From Ichthyophis bannanicus (lineage: Eukaryota > Chordata > Amphibia > Gymnophiona > Ichthyophiidae), in NCBI GenBank assembly GCA_033557465.1, contig CM066033.1:1352879834-1352943833 (forward strand): DNA of 64,000 bases, in the 5' to 3' direction. The notes below the pieces were generated by a model. It saw only the letters and a list, made by a program, of their open reading frames with translations. It ran no database searches and had not been told where the DNA came from. The position numbers and the translations under genes are program-made. Below, piece by piece: positions 62,407 to 64,000 of this stretch; position 1 is the stretch's first letter, and every line of letters begins with the position of its first letter.

Positions 62407-64000
62407 TATCTCCAGGAACAAGCAGGAATAAGTCATCACATATGGGTACGTCGGTACCGACGGAGCCCGCGCGGGAAAGCTCCCCAGCTTTTCAGATTAA
62501 AAGCTTTTGGGGCCTCCCACTGCACATGCGCGCTGCCTTCCCGCCTTCCTGACCAGCTCTCGTCAGTTTCTTTTTTTCCGCGGAGCCAGCAGGTCGTGTT
62601 CCTGTCACCGCTGAAGAAATTGTTAATTTTATTGTTTTCTTTAGACCGCGTACCTGCCTTCCCCATTCTGAAACCGGTACTGCCGGTCTCTCTTTCTTTC
62701 TTTAAAAAAAAAAAAATATATATATTTTTCTCCGGTTGGATCTCAGGTAACCAAAACTCCAGTGGGCAAATCCTCTAAAAGCAAATCTCTTTCTAAAGAT
62801 CGAGAGGCTCTCAATTCTGAGTTCGAGGATTCTGCCCAAGCCAAAAAACCCCGGCGGGAGGTTCCGGCCTCCAAAGCAATCATGGGGTCACAGGTTGACA
62901 TCGATGGCGCGGCCTCGACAGATCACCTGTTGTACTGCTCTGGGGTACCGGCCCATACCGGTACCGACATCCAGGCAGCAGTGGCATCTATGGGCAATAC
63001 TGTCCAAGTCATGCAGCAGGCCATTCTGGCTTTTATTAATGCTGCTACGCCCTCGGTACCGCAGCCAGCGGTACCGGGTCCGGTTCCGGTAATGGCTTCC
63101 ATACCGGAACCGAGGCCATCGTCTTCCAAACGCAGATCGGTTCCGCATGCCGGATCCGGGCTTTTGCCCGGTACCGATCCCATACCTGGTACGCCCGATG
63201 TCGATACCGAACGGTATGCGTATCGTGCGTTGGAAGCACATAGAGGATACTCTGCTTCTTCAGAGGATTTTAACTCCTCTGATGATTCTGATGAGTTCTC
63301 CCTTGATCTTCCTGAGGAGCCTTCTTCTCCTAAAAGGAGAATGTCTCCACCAGAGGATTTGTCCTTTCAGGACTTCATCATAGAAATGGCTAAAGGTCTT
63401 TCTATTGCTTCATCCTCTGAAAAGGAACCCAGATCAAAGAAACTGGATATTTTAGGATACTCTAAGTCTCCTAAAGAGGCAGTTACCCTGCCTATCCATG
63501 AAATCCTTCAAGAACACTTGATGGACTTATGGGAGGCTCCTCTAACATTGTCTCCTTCTTCTCGCAGGTTGGACACCATGTACCGTGTCCCCCCTTCTCC
63601 TGGTTTCCAAAAACCTCAGTTGCCTCACCATTCTATTGTGGTGAAGTCTGCAATGAAGAAGATAAAGAGTACCAAAAGGCACTCTTCTACTCCTCCAGGG
63701 CGAGAATGTAAGACTCTAGACTCTTTTGGCAGGAAAATTTTCCAGGCTACTATGCTTATAGCCAGGATTAATTTCTATAGTCTTTACATGGGCATGTTTC
63801 TCAGTGAAATCGCTCTAAAAGTTCGGCATTTTGCCCCCTTTATCCCTGAGGATAAGAGGGAGCAGTTCATTTCCTTAGTGAAACACCTTTTGGATATTTC
63901 AAAGTTCTCCAACAGGGCAGCTTTTGATTCCTTTGAGGGTGCTGGTAGGGCTTCGGGCATTGCTATAGCAGCCCGACGTCTTGCTTGGCTCCAGGCTTCT
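62407..64000 (+). mobile_element. DIRS-type retrotransposon, copy 5, runs off right edge
   Basis: The left terminus is TATCTCCAGGAACAAGCAGG, followed by a terminal repeat (GGTACGTCGGTACCGACGGA...) and a gag-like ORF still open at the window end. Its gag lacks the N-terminal Cys knuckle: after an A/T-rich tract at 62700-62730 it resumes at the GGATCTCAGGTAAC point that corresponds to 44338 in copy 3. Confidence 0.9.
62741..64000 (+). CDS. DIRS gag-like ORF, copy 5, partial (open at edge)
   Basis: The frame with codons starting at 62741 is open for at least 420 codons to the window end. The first in-frame Met is near 62881 (MGSQVDIDGAA). The middle is Pro/Val/Ser-rich. The core has MSPPEDLSFQDFIIEMAKGL (about 63343-63400), LDTMYRVPPSPGFQKPQL then PHHSIVVKSAM, LDSFGRKIFQATMLIARI, and ends in RRLAWLQAS. 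Compared with copy 3, the N-terminal Cys knuckle is deleted. It is the cleanest gag core in the window. Confidence 0.85.

Noticed and set aside
1..64000. CRISPR array, rRNA or bacterial-type operon
   Set aside because: No evenly spaced short direct repeats with unique spacers, no rRNA motifs, and the gene content is eukaryotic retroelements.

Overview
The window is vertebrate-type repeat DNA. I find no convincing host gene, rRNA, genuine tRNA or CRISPR array. Almost everything recognisable is a transposable element or fragment: LINEs of the L1/Tx1, CR1, L2, RTE-BovB and R4/R2-like types, five DIRS-type tyrosine-recombinase retrotransposon copies plus one remnant, a tRNA-derived CORE-SINE family, two non-autonomous hAT elements, a Penelope-like remnant and a candidate solo LTR. 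Abundant DIRS together with CR1, L2 and L1/Tx1 suggests a large amphibian-like genome; a caecilian is my best guess from memory, and it is unproven.

Layout. 1-5.9 kb: an L1/Tx1-like LINE on the minus strand, running off the left edge, with a SINE in ORF1 and a 460-bp tandem duplication in its endonuclease. 5.9-13.4 kb: mostly unassigned DNA holding a palindromic hAT MITE, a Penelope-like GIY-YIG remnant, a decayed L2-like LINE, and a SINE split by a 1.1-kb hAT element. 13.5-17.8 kb: a near full-length CR1 with an inverted 5' end. 17.9-20.2 kb: L2 (minus). 20.2-22.8 kb: RTE-BovB-like LINE (plus). 22.8-24.9 kb: LINE fragments ending in an antisense CR1 that hosts DIRS copy 1 (24.9-27.3 kb). 28.3-33.1 kb: DIRS copy 2, with gag, RT/RNase H and recombinase all broken and two SINEs tail to tail inside the RT. 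33.1-41.0 kb: a patchwork of L2-like LINEs in both orientations, a DIRS remnant and an R4-like LINE. 41.0-52.3 kb: antisense CR1 sequences carrying a candidate solo LTR and DIRS copy 3 (43.7-52.1 kb), whose recombinase gene is split by a 3.1-kb L2. 53.9-64 kb: one antisense CR1 split successively by DIRS copy 4, an internally deleted L1-like element and DIRS copy 5, which runs off the right edge.

How the parts relate. The DIRS copies show the expected architecture: inverted terminal repeats, and an internal complementary region that joins the complements of both ends through one shared ATA/TAT triplet. Four of five copies sit in antisense CR1 DNA. SINE tails match the 3' ends of the L2 and RTE LINEs in the same window, which fits LINE-driven mobilisation. 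Most reading frames are broken. Intact or still-open frames are a DIRS gag (54528-56240), an L1-like ORF1 (60889-61842) and the gag frame of DIRS copy 5 (about 62741 to the edge).
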